From an uncultured Eggerthella sp. (lineage in GTDB: Bacteria > Actinomycetota > Coriobacteriia > Coriobacteriales > Eggerthellaceae), in the NCBI GenBank assembly GCA_900547965.1, contig URJE01000020.1:1-23102 (forward strand): a stretch of DNA of 23,102 bases. The letters are read 5' to 3'. Below the pieces are notes generated by a model. That model did not search any database. It was not told where the DNA came from and worked only from the letters and a program-made list of their open reading frames with translations. This document shows positions 1 through 9,577 of the stretch, piece by piece. Position 1 is the first letter of the stretch, and each line of letters opens with the position of its first letter. Position numbers and translations under genes: made by a program.

Positions 1-699
1 GCCGATGCGGTTTGCGTGATGGGCATCTGAGCCTACGGTTAACGGCACATCTGCTTGGAAAAAACGTTCCAGTAAGGATTCTTGCGGGTAAAAGTCGGCG
101 AAATCCTTGGTCAAGCCTGCAGTGTTGATCTCAACGTGCACCTTGCCTTCGCGCGCTGCTTGCGCCATGGAATCGAACAGTGGAGCGAGGTCGATCGAAG
201 GCTTGTATCCAGAAAGGCTGAACAGGCGTGGCAGATCGGGATGCGCCATGGAATCGAACAAGCCGCTCGTTGCCGCCTTGCACCATTCTTCGGCATAGAG
301 CTGCCAAAGCTTGTTTGCTCCCAGTTCTTCCCAGATGCGCATGTCTTCATCCCAGTCGAGTGCCTTTTCCTGAAGATAGTGGATGGATCCAAGAAGGAAC
401 GTTGCATCGCCGCGTGTTTCCGCCAAATCGGCGCTGCAGCCCGGGTACCAGTCTGCCTCCATGCCATGCACGATTTCGAGTTCGGGGAACTCGTTGCGTG
501 CAAGCCCGATTGAAGAAGCATACTGTTCAAGCTTGCTTTCTTCTATGGAGCAATCAATGAAGTCCGGCCTGCCCCAATGGTCGGTACAGGCTATGGTGGT
601 TATCCCCTTTGCTATAGCTGCATGCATGTTTTCCTGAAAAGTGCTTTTCCCGTCGGAAAACACGGTATGAGTGTGGCAATCGACCAGTTCGATGGGCAT
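1..699 (-). CDS. hisJ: PHP-family histidinol phosphatase, 3' end cut by the window edge
   Basis: Likely hydrolyses L-histidinol phosphate to histidinol, the next-to-last stage of histidine synthesis, in the cytoplasm. The frame is open for all 233 codons from the ATG at 699 to the left edge. It has the PHP metal motifs: HTHTVFSDG near residues 9-17, CTDH at 38-41, a Glu in HGMEAD near 81, GSIHYL near 105, FDSMAHPDL near 140, and SDAHHANRIG close to the edge. GSIHYL and SDAH..NRIG are typical of the HisJ/HisK branch rather than DNA polymerase PHP domains. AAAGGA six bases before the ATG supports the start. It lies 20 bp after the stop of the LOG gene on the same strand, so the two are probably co-transcribed. 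Another PHP phosphoesterase is possible, but HisJ is the best reading. Confidence 0.85.
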   Translation of the reverse strand, partial: MPIELVDCHTHTVFSDGKSTFQENMHAAIAKGITTIACTDHWGRPDFIDCSIEESKLEQYASSIGLARNEFPELEIVHGMEADWYPGCSADLAETRGDATFLLGSIHYLQEKALDWDEDMRIWEELGANKLWQLYAEEWCKAATSGLFDSMAHPDLPRLFSLSGYKPSIDLAPLFDSMAQAAREGKVHVEINTAGLTKDFADFYPQESLLERFFQADVPLTVGSDAHHANRIG

Positions 700-719
700 A
701 ACGTTCCTTTCGGGGCAGG

Positions 720-1576
720 TTATTTCGATTTGATGCCGCTCGTTGCTATGCGGATGGCTTCTTCATGGCTGTCGGTAACGGTGAACAGGCTGATGTCGGA
801 CTCGCTGATCATGTTCTGATCAAGCAAGGGACCTTTGATCCACTTGATCAGGTCTTGCCAGTATTCGGTGCCGAACAGCACGATAGGCATGTTCCCGATC
901 TTATGCGTTTGCGCCAGCACCAGCACCTCGAACATCTCGTCAAGCGTGCCGTAGCCTCCAGGGAAGAAGATTGCGCCCGAAGAGTATTTCACGAACATGG
1001 TCTTGCGGACGAAGAAATAGCGGAACTCGATTCCGAGATTTATCCAATCGTTGGTAGTTTCTTCGAAGGGGAGCTCAATGGAAAGACCCACCGAAGTGCC
1101 TCCCGCAAGTGCTGCTCCGCGGTTGGCCGCCTCCATGATGCCGGGCCGCCGCCGGTAATGACGGCGATGTCCTTATTGGCGAGCTTGCCTGCAATTTGCA
1201 TGGCGTGTTCATAGTAAGGGTCGGTTGGTTCGGTTCTGGCTGACCCGAATATGGATACCGCCGGCCCCAACTTGGCAAGAGCGTCGAAGCCGTCTACGAA
1301 CTCAGATTGGATGCGCAGCGTGCGCCAAGGGTCGGCATCGCGCCAATCAGTGCCCGGCTCTTCGCTGATCAGCTTTCCTGTGGTGCTGTGGCGAGGGACC
1401 ATCTTTCCGCGCAGGGTTACCGAGCCACGGCGGTAGGGCGTTCCGAGGGGCGAAGTGTCGCTGGTCTGTTTTTCTTCGTCGGCGTTGAGCGTGCTTGAAA
1501 GATATTTTTCCAAGGCGTTTTCAACTGCTGCCTCGGTTGCTTTCTTCGCCTGCTTCTTCGTGATTTTCTTTGCCAT
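720..1576 (-). pseudogene. LOG-family (TIGR00730, lysine decarboxylase-like) protein, frameshifted
   Basis: LOG-family Rossmann proteins cleave nucleoside 5'-monophosphates to free base and ribose phosphate. The gene starts at ATG 1576 behind GAGGGGAAGG. After a basic N-terminal tail comes a Rossmann start (AVSIFGSART, then AVITGGGP). The frame then shifts: the rest (GIMEAANRGAALAGG, then the active-site motif PGGYGTLDE) sits in another frame ending at 720. Adding one C on the plus strand near 1141-1145 (CCGGG to CCCGGG) restores one 285-residue protein, the expected family length. The break falls inside the first conserved nucleotide-binding motif. Either the gene is newly dead or the base is a sequencing error in a short C/G run. 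Both halves keep normal composition, so any inactivation is recent. It leads into the histidinol phosphatase gene. Confidence 0.85.
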
Positions 1577-1735
1577 TTCGGTCCCTTCCCCTCGCGTCGA
1601 TACGCTCTTTCAGCATACCCGATGAACCGCGTTAAATGCACCGAGCGGCACCATACTGCTACACTGGCATGAAAAGTCGTCGTTCCATCGGAGGGAAGGT
1701 TTGGAGCGGCGGATCGAGGGGGAAAGAAGATTACC

Positions 1736-2443
1736 ATGGGAAGCACCGCAACAGGGGAAGGCAAGGCTGCCATAACCCGCTCCATGCCTTTGCGCGTAGC
1801 CATATATTTTGGTGGCATTTTGATTTTGGGCGTTGGTGTTGTCTTGAGTGCGCGAAGTGATTTCGGCGCGCCGGCATTCCAGTCGATACCGTTGGTGTTC
1901 AGCGAAAGCACCCATCTGCTTACCTTGGGGCAATCGTGCATATGCCTATACTGCATCGATATCCTTATTCAGGTTCTGGTGTTTCGAACGCTCAATGTCA
2001 AAATCGCTCTTCAGATTCCTTTTGCCTTTGCGTTCGGTTGCCTGATCGACCTATTTGACTTCGTATTGGGGCTTGATTTCTTCTGGTTTTGCCATGACCC
2101 AAGCCTGCTAACCAGCTGCATTATGTTCACGATCGGCATTACACTTATCGGCATAGGGGTAAGCGCCATGGTGGCTATGAATTTCGTTTTGAACCCCGCC
2201 GATGGTTGCACGCAGGCCTTTATGAAAATCACCCATCTTCCCTTCGGTAAGGCGAAGATCATCAACGACGTGTTGCGTTTCTCTATTGCATGCGTAATGG
2301 CGCTTGCGATGACTGGCCACCTGTTCGGCGTGGGCGTTGGTACGGTTATTTCAATGGTTGCCATTGGCGCCATATGCCAGGTGGTATCTGATGGCGCCCG
2401 CGGTTTTTACCGTCGTGCCTATGTGCCTGCGAGCTTTGCATGA
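1736..2443 (+). CDS. YczE/YyaS/YitT-family membrane protein
   Basis: A 235-residue integral membrane protein of unknown function, related to Bacillus YczE/YitT proteins. A short polar N-terminus precedes about five hydrophobic segments (near residues 20-38, 62-82, 88-112, 122-145 and 185-215). The motif DFGAPAFQSIPLVFS right after the first membrane segment, and NPADGCTQA later, resemble the small-residue loops of this family. The chosen ATG has GAGGGGGAAAGAAG eight to ten bases upstream; a second ATG 16 codons on (MPLRVAIYF) is possible. It is divergent from the LOG gene, with about 160 bp between the starts. No substrate can be named, and nothing in the context gives a clear role. Confidence 0.75.
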   Translation: MGSTATGEGKAAITRSMPLRVAIYFGGILILGVGVVLSARSDFGAPAFQSIPLVFSESTHLLTLGQSCICLYCIDILIQVLVFRTLNVKIALQIPFAFAFGCLIDLFDFVLGLDFFWFCHDPSLLTSCIMFTIGITLIGIGVSAMVAMNFVLNPADGCTQAFMKITHLPFGKAKIINDVLRFSIACVMALAMTGHLFGVGVGTVISMVAIGAICQVVSDGARGFYRRAYVPASFA

Positions 2444-2661
2444 TGCTTTGAACCACTTATTTCATGCGTGTTAACTCTTGAAATCTGCTTTGTTACGTAT
2501 CGAAACGAAGCCAAAAGCTGCCTGCCGAAGGCGGTACCTTGTTTGCTAGCGAATTATCCCCACCTTTCTTAAAACGGGAAAGGCAAACGGTTCGCGAAAG
2601 TCGTTGAGCGGAGAGGACAAGCACTCAGCGGCTTTTCGGTTGTGAGAGTGAGAGGTTCAGA

Positions 2662-5600
2662 ATGCAAACACGGAACGTGCCTGCGCAAAGCGGGCTGTAT
2701 CGTCCTGAGTTCGAGCATGATGCGTGCGGTATTGGCGCGCTGGCACATCTGAAGGGTGTGCGCTCGCATCAGATGATCGACGATGCCCTTTCGGTCCTTG
2801 TCAATCTGGAGCATCGCGGTGGTAAGGGTTTGGAGCATAATACGGGCGATGGCGCCGGCATCTTGTTCCAGGTTCCGCATCACTTCTTCCGCAAGGAAGC
2901 GCAGAAGTATGGTCACCTTCTTCCCGATGAAGGCGACTATGGCGTGGCTATGCTCTTTTTCCCCCAAGACGAGCGTGGCGTAGAAGTTTCCAAGCGCATT
3001 TTCGAAGAAGGTTGTGCGAAGGCTGGTTTGCCCCTGCTGTTTTGGCGCGAGGTTCCCATCGATCCCCACGATTTGGGTTCCACCGCACGCGCCTGCATGC
3101 CTACCATCCTGCAGGCATTCGTAGGTCGTCCTGAAGACGTCGAGCGCGGAGAGGCTTTTGAGCGCCGCCTGTACGTATGCCGCCGTATGGTGGAAAAGGC
3201 CGCCGATGCCGAGCATGCGCTGAAGGGCCATATCTTCTATGTGTGCTCTTTCAGTGCGCGCACCATCGTATACAAGGGCATGCTTGTTGCTACCCAGATG
3301 CGCCGTTTCTACCTGGACCTTTCCGATGCAGCGGTGAAGACCGCAATTGCTCTGGTCCATTCGCGCTACTCCACGAACACCACCCCTTCGTGGGAGCGCG
3401 CACATCCGAATCGTTACATCATTCATAACGGCGAAATCAATACGCTGAAGGGCAATGTGAACTGGATCCGCGCCCGCGAACCAAATCTGTACTCGCCGGT
3501 TCTGGGCAAAGATCTGGAATCCGTTCTGCCTATCATCAACAAAGAGGGCTCCGACTCTGCCATCCTCGATAACGTGCTTGAGTTCTTGGTGATGAACGGT
3601 CGCGATATGACCCGCGCCGTTTCCATGCTGTTGCCCGAGCCGTGGGATCATAATGAAACGCTTCCCGCTCGCCGCCGTGCTTACGACGAGTACCAGTCCA
3701 TGCTCATGGAGCCGTGGGATGGTCCTGCTGCCATTGCTTACACCGATGGCTCCACGTTCGGTGCTGCGCTCGATCGCAACGGCCTGCGTCCTGCTCGTTA
3801 CTATGTCACGCGCGACGATCGCTTCCTGCTTTCCTCCGAGGTTGGAACCATCGAAATCGAGCCTTCCAACATCCTTACTGCTGGTTGCCTTGGCCCTGGC
3901 GAAATGGTGGAGATCGACACTACGGCCGATCGCGTTATCTGGAACGACGAGCTGCGTGCTCGCTATGCAAAGGAAAAGCCCTACAGCGATTGGGTAAAGG
4001 AAGAGAAGATCGAGGTTTCCGACCTTGAGGCTCCTGCTAAGGCTGATGCTGTGCGCGATGCCGATGTCTCCATGACCGTACGTATGGCAAAACTGGGCTA
4101 CCACTGGGATGACGTGGACGAAGTGGTTCGCGCTATGGCTGAAAAGGGCGGTGTGCCCTTGGCTTCCATGGGCATCGATGCGTCCCTCGCGTGCCTCTCG
4201 AAGAAGAATCGTTCCTTCTTCGATTATTTCTATCAGCTATTTGCCCAGGTAACCAACCCGCCTATCGACGCTTTGCGCGAGAGCTTGGTTACTTCGAGTG
4301 TGCTCTACATCGGCAACCATGGCAATCTCCTGGAAGATTCTCGCACGGCGTGTCAGTTGATTCGCCTTGATGGCCCTATGCTGACAAAGGACCAGTTCGA
4401 TCGCATCTGTGCGGTAGACCGCGTTGGTTTCAAGGCTCAGCGCTTCAGCGCCACGTATCGTCGCGAAGACGGAGAGAACGCCCTGGAAGAGGCGTTGGAA
4501 AACTTGGCGTGCAGTGTTGAAAAGGCTGTACGCAACGGGGTAAGCATCATCGTGCTCTCCGACCGTGCTGCAGAAGACGAAGTGCCCATTCCTTCACTCC
4601 TGGCAGTTTCCTCTGTTCACAACCATCTGATTCGCGTGGGCGTTCGCACCTTTGCCGATTTCGTGGTTGAGACGGGCGATGCCATTTCTGCGCATGATTT
4701 TGCTGCTTTGGTTGGTTATTCCGCATCGGGTATCTATCCCTATATGGCTCACGAGTGCATCGCTGATTTGGCCGCAAAGGGCGCCTTGTCCGCATCCGCT
4801 GAAGAGGGCATTGCGAACTACAACAAGGCGGTAACCGCAGGAATCACCTCCATCATGTCGAAGATGGGCATTTCCACGGTGCAGAGCTACCATTCCGCTC
4901 AGATCTTCGAGGCTGTTGGCTTCAAGCAAGAGTTCGTCGATCAGTACTTTGCAGGTACCGTTTCCCGCGTGGGCGGCTTGGGTGTTGCCGATGTTCAGCG
5001 TGAAGAGAACCAGCGCTACGACGATGCGGTGGCTATTCTCAGCACGCCGGCACCTGAGCAGTTGCCTTCTTTGGGCCTTACCAAGTGGCGCCCGCAAGGT
5101 GGCGAAGAGCATCTTATCGACCCGCAGACTATCTATCTGCTCCAGCATGCTTGCCGCGAGGGCAATTATGAGATGTTCAAGGAATATAGCGATCATTTGC
5201 ATCAGGAAGGCCGTGCGATTCGCTTGCGCGATCTGCTCGACTTCGTAACTGATCGCACCCCTGTTCCGTTGGAAGAGGTCGAGCCTGCCACAAGCATCGC
5301 TAAGCGCTTCAACACGGGTGCTATGAGCTACGGTTCCATTTCCGAGGAAGCTCACAAGTGCATGGCTATCGCCATGAACCGTTTGGGCGGCCGTTCGAAC
5401 TCTGGTGAAGGCGGCGAAGATCCGAAGCGTGAGACCCCGTTGCCCAACGGCGATTCCATGAACTCTGCCATCAAGCAGATCGCTTCTGGCCGTTTCGGCG
5501 TTACGAGCCGTTATCTTTCCTCGGCCATCGAGATCCAGATCAAGATGGCTCAGGGCGCAAAGCCTGGCGAAGGCGGCCACCTGCCCGGCAAGAAGGTATA

Positions 5601-7266
5601 TCCCTGGATTGCTGAGGTTCGCCAGTCTACGCCGGGTATTGGCTTGATTTCGCCTCCGCCCCATCACGACATCTACTCCATCGAAGACTTGGCAGAGCTG
5701 ATCTTCGACTTGAAGAACGCAAACCCCAATGCGCGCGTTTCCGTCAAGCTCGTTTCCGAGGCTGGCGTTGGCACCATCGCCACCGGTGTTGCCAAGGGCG
5801 CTGCTGACAAGATCCTGATCTCCGGTCATAACGGCGGTTCGCGCGCTGCACCGCGCGACTCCATCTGGCATGCAGGTTTGCCTCTTGAGCTTGGCATTGC
5901 CGAAGCTCAGCAGACCTTGCTGCAGAATGGCTTGCGTTCCCGTGTCGTTCTTGAGGCCGATGGCAAGTTGATGGACGGCAAAGATGTTGCCGTGGCCTGC
6001 TTGCTTGGTGCTGAAGAGTTCGGTTTTGCGACGATGCCTCTTATCGCTATGGGTTGTCTGATGCAGCGTGACTGTCAGCAGGATACGTGCCCTGCTGGTA
6101 TCGCTACGCAGAACTGCCGTCTGCGCAAGTGCTTCCGCGGCAAGCCCGAGCACGTGGTGAACTTCATGCTGTTCGTTGCCGAGCAGTTGCGTGAAGTTAT
6201 GGCGTCGCTTGGTTTCCGCACGGTAGACGAAATGGTTGGCCATCCCGAGTGCTTGCGCCAGGTTGAGGTGCCGGGCAACTGGAAGGCGAACCTGTTGGAT
6301 CTTTCCTCGGTTCTCGCCAATGGCGAATGCGAGTTCGGCGCCCATATTCCCGGTGCGGCTGGTCGTCATTTCTTGCCTCAGATGAAGTACGACGTGGAGC
6401 TGGAGAAGTCGCTTGACTCGACCCTGTTCCTGCCTATGACCGAACAAGCCCGCAAGCACATGAAGCCAGTTCGTTTCCGTGCCGATATTGCCAATGTAAA
6501 CCGTTGCGTCGGTACCATTTTGGGCGCTGCTGTTACCAAGGCGCACCCTGAAGGCCTGCCTGATGGTTCGGTAACGGTTGACTGCGAAGGCTCTGCCGGC
6601 CAGAGCTTCGGTGCCTTCATTCCGAAGGGCGTTACGCTCAACGTTACGGGCGATGCGAACGACTACTTCGGCAAGGGCCTTTCCGGCGGCATTCTCTCGG
6701 TTCATCCTTCCGAAGATGCCACGTACAAGTTCGATGAAAACACTATCGTTGGCAACGTTGCCTTCTTCGGTGCAACGTCGGGTCGTGGTTTCGTGAACGG
6801 CCTTGCTGGTCAGCGCTTTGGCGTGCGCAACTCTGGCGCCACCATCGTGGTTGAAGGTGTTGGCAACCATGGCTGCGAATACATGACCGGCGGCACTGCC
6901 CTTATCCTGGGCGAAGTTGGCTTGAACTTTGCGGCGGGCATGACCGGTGGCGTAGCCTACGTGTACGACGAGTACGGCACCTTGGAAAGCCGTTGCAACA
7001 TGGGCTCGGTAAAGCTTGAAGTTCCCACCGATGCCGAGATCGAGCTTATCCACAGCCTTATCGAAGAGCATGTTGGCTATACGCAGAGCCCGCGTGGCAT
7101 CAAGATGCTGTACCGCTTTGAAGCTATGAAGCAGCACTTCGTAAAGGTCATCCCGGTTGAATACGAGCGTGTTTTGGAGATTGTCGCTGCAGCAGAGGCT
7201 GAGGGCAAGAGCCACGGAGAAGCGCTTGAAGAGGCATACGAGATCGTAGGAAAGGGGCGCCAGTAA
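2662..7266 (+). CDS. gltB: Glutamate synthase (NADPH) large subunit
   Basis: Large subunit of GOGAT: takes the amide from glutamine and adds it to 2-oxoglutarate, giving two glutamates. It has 1534 residues, the usual length. An N-terminal class II glutamine amidotransferase domain has catalytic Cys22 (HDACGIGA) after a 21-residue propeptide that must be removed. A central domain follows at about 450-800, then the FMN/2-oxoglutarate barrel at about 850-1220. Three cysteines, 1132, 1138 and 1143 (spacing Cx5Cx4C), bind the 3Fe-4S cluster. The C-terminal GXGXG beta-helix (about 1260-1480) has many Gly repeats such as GKGLSGG and GMTGGVAYVYDE. AGAGG stands just before the ATG. The 218-bp leader shows no site I can name. 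The stop overlaps the gltD start by one base, so the subunits are translationally coupled. Confidence 0.98.
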   Translation: MQTRNVPAQSGLYRPEFEHDACGIGALAHLKGVRSHQMIDDALSVLVNLEHRGGKGLEHNTGDGAGILFQVPHHFFRKEAQKYGHLLPDEGDYGVAMLFFPQDERGVEVSKRIFEEGCAKAGLPLLFWREVPIDPHDLGSTARACMPTILQAFVGRPEDVERGEAFERRLYVCRRMVEKAADAEHALKGHIFYVCSFSARTIVYKGMLVATQMRRFYLDLSDAAVKTAIALVHSRYSTNTTPSWERAHPNRYIIHNGEINTLKGNVNWIRAREPNLYSPVLGKDLESVLPIINKEGSDSAILDNVLEFLVMNGRDMTRAVSMLLPEPWDHNETLPARRRAYDEYQSMLMEPWDGPAAIAYTDGSTFGAALDRNGLRPARYYVTRDDRFLLSSEVGTIEIEPSNILTAGCLGPGEMVEIDTTADRVIWNDELRARYAKEKPYSDWVKEEKIEVSDLEAPAKADAVRDADVSMTVRMAKLGYHWDDVDEVVRAMAEKGGVPLASMGIDASLACLSKKNRSFFDYFYQLFAQVTNPPIDALRESLVTSSVLYIGNHGNLLEDSRTACQLIRLDGPMLTKDQFDRICAVDRVGFKAQRFSATYRREDGENALEEALENLACSVEKAVRNGVSIIVLSDRAAEDEVPIPSLLAVSSVHNHLIRVGVRTFADFVVETGDAISAHDFAALVGYSASGIYPYMAHECIADLAAKGALSASAEEGIANYNKAVTAGITSIMSKMGISTVQSYHSAQIFEAVGFKQEFVDQYFAGTVSRVGGLGVADVQREENQRYDDAVAILSTPAPEQLPSLGLTKWRPQGGEEHLIDPQTIYLLQHACREGNYEMFKEYSDHLHQEGRAIRLRDLLDFVTDRTPVPLEEVEPATSIAKRFNTGAMSYGSISEEAHKCMAIAMNRLGGRSNSGEGGEDPKRETPLPNGDSMNSAIKQIASGRFGVTSRYLSSAIEIQIKMAQGAKPGEGGHLPGKKVYPWIAEVRQSTPGIGLISPPPHHDIYSIEDLAELIFDLKNANPNARVSVKLVSEAGVGTIATGVAKGAADKILISGHNGGSRAAPRDSIWHAGLPLELGIAEAQQTLLQNGLRSRVVLEADGKLMDGKDVAVACLLGAEEFGFATMPLIAMGCLMQRDCQQDTCPAGIATQNCRLRKCFRGKPEHVVNFMLFVAEQLREVMASLGFRTVDEMVGHPECLRQVEVPGNWKANLLDLSSVLANGECEFGAHIPGAAGRHFLPQMKYDVELEKSLDSTLFLPMTEQARKHMKPVRFRADIANVNRCVGTILGAAVTKAHPEGLPDGSVTVDCEGSAGQSFGAFIPKGVTLNVTGDANDYFGKGLSGGILSVHPSEDATYKFDENTIVGNVAFFGATSGRGFVNGLAGQRFGVRNSGATIVVEGVGNHGCEYMTGGTALILGEVGLNFAAGMTGGVAYVYDEYGTLESRCNMGSVKLEVPTDAEIELIHSLIEEHVGYTQSPRGIKMLYRFEAMKQHFVKVIPVEYERVLEIVAAAEAEGKSHGEALEEAYEIVGKGRQ

Positions 7267-8726
7267 TGGGCAAAGCAGGAGCATATCTCGAGCACGATCG
7301 CGTTGCTCATGGTGAACGCGAGGCGTTGGAGGCCATCGAAGACTTCAAGGAATTCGCCCTGCCTCTTTCTGAAGAGGAACAGCAGGTTCAGGCGAGCCGT
7401 TGCATGATGTGCGGTGTGGCATTTTGCCAGGCTGGCTACAGCTTCGGTAAGGCTCGTCCTTCAGGCTGCCCGCTGCACAACCTAATTCCCGAATGGAACG
7501 ATTTGGTGTATCGCGGTTTGTGGGATGAGGCGGCAGAACGATTGGCGCTCACCAATCCCTTCCCGGAGTTCACGGGTCGTGTATGCCCGGCGCTGTGCGA
7601 GGCTGCTTGCAACCTTGCTTCCATTGAGGGCGCTACTACCATTCGCGACAACGAGCGTGCCATTTCCGACCATCAGTGGGCAGCGGGCGGTCCTAAGCCC
7701 TTGCCAGCACCTGCTGCCGATGCGCCAAGGGTTGCGGTGATCGGTTCTGGCCCTTGCGGTTTGGGCGCTGCTTGGCAGCTTGCTGAAGCAGGCATTCGCG
7801 TAACCGTGTTCGAGCGTCATGACCGCGCTGGCGGTTTGCTGATGTACGGCATTCCGAACATGAAGCTGCCAAAGGAAATCGTTGATCGCCGCATCAAGTT
7901 CCTTGAAGAAGGCGGCATTTCCTTTGAGCTGAACACCGATGCATCAGAAGAAGCAGTGGCAGCGCGTCTGAAGTCCGACTTCGATGCTGTTGTTGTTGCT
8001 GTTGGCGCGGCGGCCCCGCGTGGTCTTGCCGCTCCCGGCGCCGACCAAAAAGGCGTAGTGTTCGCCGTTGACTACCTTACTTCTTCAACGAAGTCGGTAA
8101 TTGGCGGCACTGAACCGGCAATTTCTGCCAAGGACCTGGACGTTGTCGTCATCGGTGGTGGCGATACGGGCACCGACTGCATCGCAACGGCTCTTCGTCA
8201 GGGTGCGAAAAGCGTTCATCAGCTTGAGTACAACGCTGCGCCTCCTGAGGTACGCTCTGCTTCCAACCAGTGGCCCGAATGGCCCTTCGTGAAAAAGACC
8301 GACTACGGCCAACGTGAGGCAATCGAGCATTTCAAGGAAGATCCGCGCTCGTTCGCTGCCGATACGGTAGAGGTTCTAGGCGAAGAAGGACAAGTAACCG
8401 GTTTGCGCGTGGTTACGCTTGATTGGAGTCAGGGCGCTCCCCAGCGCCAGATGGATACTGAGCGCGTTATGCCCGCTCAGCTGGTTCTTATTGCATGTGG
8501 TTTCACAGGACCTGAACGTGGCATTTATGATGCTCTGGGTGCTGAGGTTGTCGATGGGCGCGGAGTACGCCCCGTAATGGTCGAGGGCACGCATCGCGTC
8601 AAGCATGCGGGCGATACGCCCATCTATGCTGCAGGCGATGCGAAGCATGGTTCCACCTTGGTGGTTAATTCACTCGCTGACGGCTTGGCTTGCGCAAAAG
8701 AGGTTGTAGCCGATCTGCTGAAATAG
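7266..8726 (+). CDS. gltD: Glutamate synthase (NADPH) small subunit
   Basis: Small FAD subunit of glutamate synthase: oxidises NADPH and passes electrons through two 4Fe-4S clusters to the FMN of GltB. It has 486 residues, normal for the family. N-terminal cluster cysteines are 46, 49, 54 and 68 (CMMCGVAFC, GCPL) and 107, 111 and 115 (CPALCEAAC). The FAD Rossmann motif GSGPCG is at 160-165 and the NADPH motif GGGDTGTDC at 297-305. A C-terminal FAD contact (AAGDAKHG) lies near 455. The start ATG shares its A with the gltB stop (TAATG), and GGAAAGG stands about ten bases before it. A perfect terminator hairpin follows at 8741, ending the operon. Confidence 0.97.
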   Translation: MGKAGAYLEHDRVAHGEREALEAIEDFKEFALPLSEEEQQVQASRCMMCGVAFCQAGYSFGKARPSGCPLHNLIPEWNDLVYRGLWDEAAERLALTNPFPEFTGRVCPALCEAACNLASIEGATTIRDNERAISDHQWAAGGPKPLPAPAADAPRVAVIGSGPCGLGAAWQLAEAGIRVTVFERHDRAGGLLMYGIPNMKLPKEIVDRRIKFLEEGGISFELNTDASEEAVAARLKSDFDAVVVAVGAAAPRGLAAPGADQKGVVFAVDYLTSSTKSVIGGTEPAISAKDLDVVVIGGGDTGTDCIATALRQGAKSVHQLEYNAAPPEVRSASNQWPEWPFVKKTDYGQREAIEHFKEDPRSFAADTVEVLGEEGQVTGLRVVTLDWSQGAPQRQMDTERVMPAQLVLIACGFTGPERGIYDALGAEVVDGRGVRPVMVEGTHRVKHAGDTPIYAAGDAKHGSTLVVNSLADGLACAKEVVADLLK

Positions 8727-8740
8727 CATTTGGCAAAGCA

Positions 8741-8770
8741 ATTGGGCTCCCTGATGGGAGCCCAATTTTT
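8741..8770 (+). terminator. Rho-independent terminator of gltBD
   Basis: An 11-bp perfect stem, ATTGGGCTCCC and GGGAGCCCAAT, closes on a TGAT loop and is followed by a short T run. It lies 15 bp after the gltD stop. The other side has only a weak T tract, so it mainly serves the plus strand. The minus-strand frd/sdh operon ends 23 bp further on. Confidence 0.92.
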
Positions 8771-8793
8771 ATGCGTTGATATCGTTTTATGCG

Positions 8794-9564
8794 CTAAACA
8801 TCGCTTCCAAAGACATTTCGGATGCTCTGCACCGTGGTGTCGCGATTCATTTGAGCGATAGAGGTGGTAAGGGGAATGTCTTTGGGGCATACCCGAACGC
8901 AATTTTGGGCATTGCCGCAGCTGGTTATGCCATCGGCTCCCATGATTGAACGCAGACGCTCCTGTTTGTTCAGCTTGCCGGTGGGATGGGCATTGAACAG
9001 ACGAACTTGGGAAATGGCGGCAGGCCCGACGAACTTATTTGCGTGCCCGGTATTGGGGCAGGCCTCGAAGCAACAGCCGCAGGTCATGCAGCGAGACAGT
9101 TCATAGGCCCAGCTTTGGGTGCGTGCGGACATGCGAGGCCCTGGCCCTAAATCGAAGGGGCCATCGATATCGATCCAGGCATGCGTTTTTTTCAACGCTT
9201 CAAACAAAAGGGTTCTGTCGACTTTCAAATCGCGCACCAGGGGAAACTTGGTAAGTGGCTCCAGGCGAATGGGCTGCTTTAGATTGTCGATAAGAGCCGA
9301 GCAGGCTTGACGTGGCGTGCCGTTGATGATCATGGTGCAGGCTCCGCAAACCTCTTCAAGGCACACGCTTTCCCAAACCACGGGGGTGGTTGGCTTGCCT
9401 TGGGCGTTTATAGGATTCTTTCGTATTTCCATCAAGGCTGAAACCACGTTCATGCGTGGTTGGTAGGAAACGCTGAATTCTTCCCAATATGGTTTTGCCT
9501 CAGGCCCCTCTTGTCGTTTAACGATAAGGCGAATAGGGTCATGGCCTGCGGTTTCGGTACTCAT
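8794..9564 (-). CDS. frdB: Succinate dehydrogenase/fumarate reductase iron-sulfur subunit
   Basis: Electron-transfer subunit linking the flavoprotein to the membrane cytochrome b. With the start at ATG 9564 it has 256 residues. The 2Fe-2S domain has Cys68, Cys73, Cys76 and Cys88 (CLEEVCGAC, then C12 residues on). The C-terminal ferredoxin domain has Cys159, 162, 165 and 169 (CMTCGCCFEACP) and Cys216, 222 and 226 (CGNAQNCVRVCP), giving the usual 4Fe-4S and 3Fe-4S pair. AGAAGGAGG six bases before this ATG decides the start; a longer frame to 9615 would overlap the flavoprotein gene and has no such site. Thirteen bases separate it from frdA. Direction (succinate oxidation or fumarate reduction) cannot be read from the sequence, so sdhB is equally valid. 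Confidence 0.95.
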   Translation of the reverse strand: MSTETAGHDPIRLIVKRQEGPEAKPYWEEFSVSYQPRMNVVSALMEIRKNPINAQGKPTTPVVWESVCLEEVCGACTMIINGTPRQACSALIDNLKQPIRLEPLTKFPLVRDLKVDRTLLFEALKKTHAWIDIDGPFDLGPGPRMSARTQSWAYELSRCMTCGCCFEACPNTGHANKFVGPAAISQVRLFNAHPTGKLNKQERLRSIMGADGITSCGNAQNCVRVCPKDIPLTTSIAQMNRDTTVQSIRNVFGSDV

Positions 9565-9577
9565 GCCAGGCCTCCTT

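Noticed and set aside
2444..2661. Riboswitch or operator in front of gltB
   Set aside because: Only short weak complementarity (CCTTTC/GAAAGG) and no clear promoter boxes; too little to call.
2569..4104. Long minus-strand open frame opposite the first part of gltB
   Set aside because: It lies within a certain gltB, has no ribosome site and a composition typical of an antisense shadow caused by codon bias.
4594..7284. 896-codon minus-strand open frame opposite gltB
   Set aside because: The same reason: gltB motifs cover the region in the other strand, and the antisense product matches no family I know.
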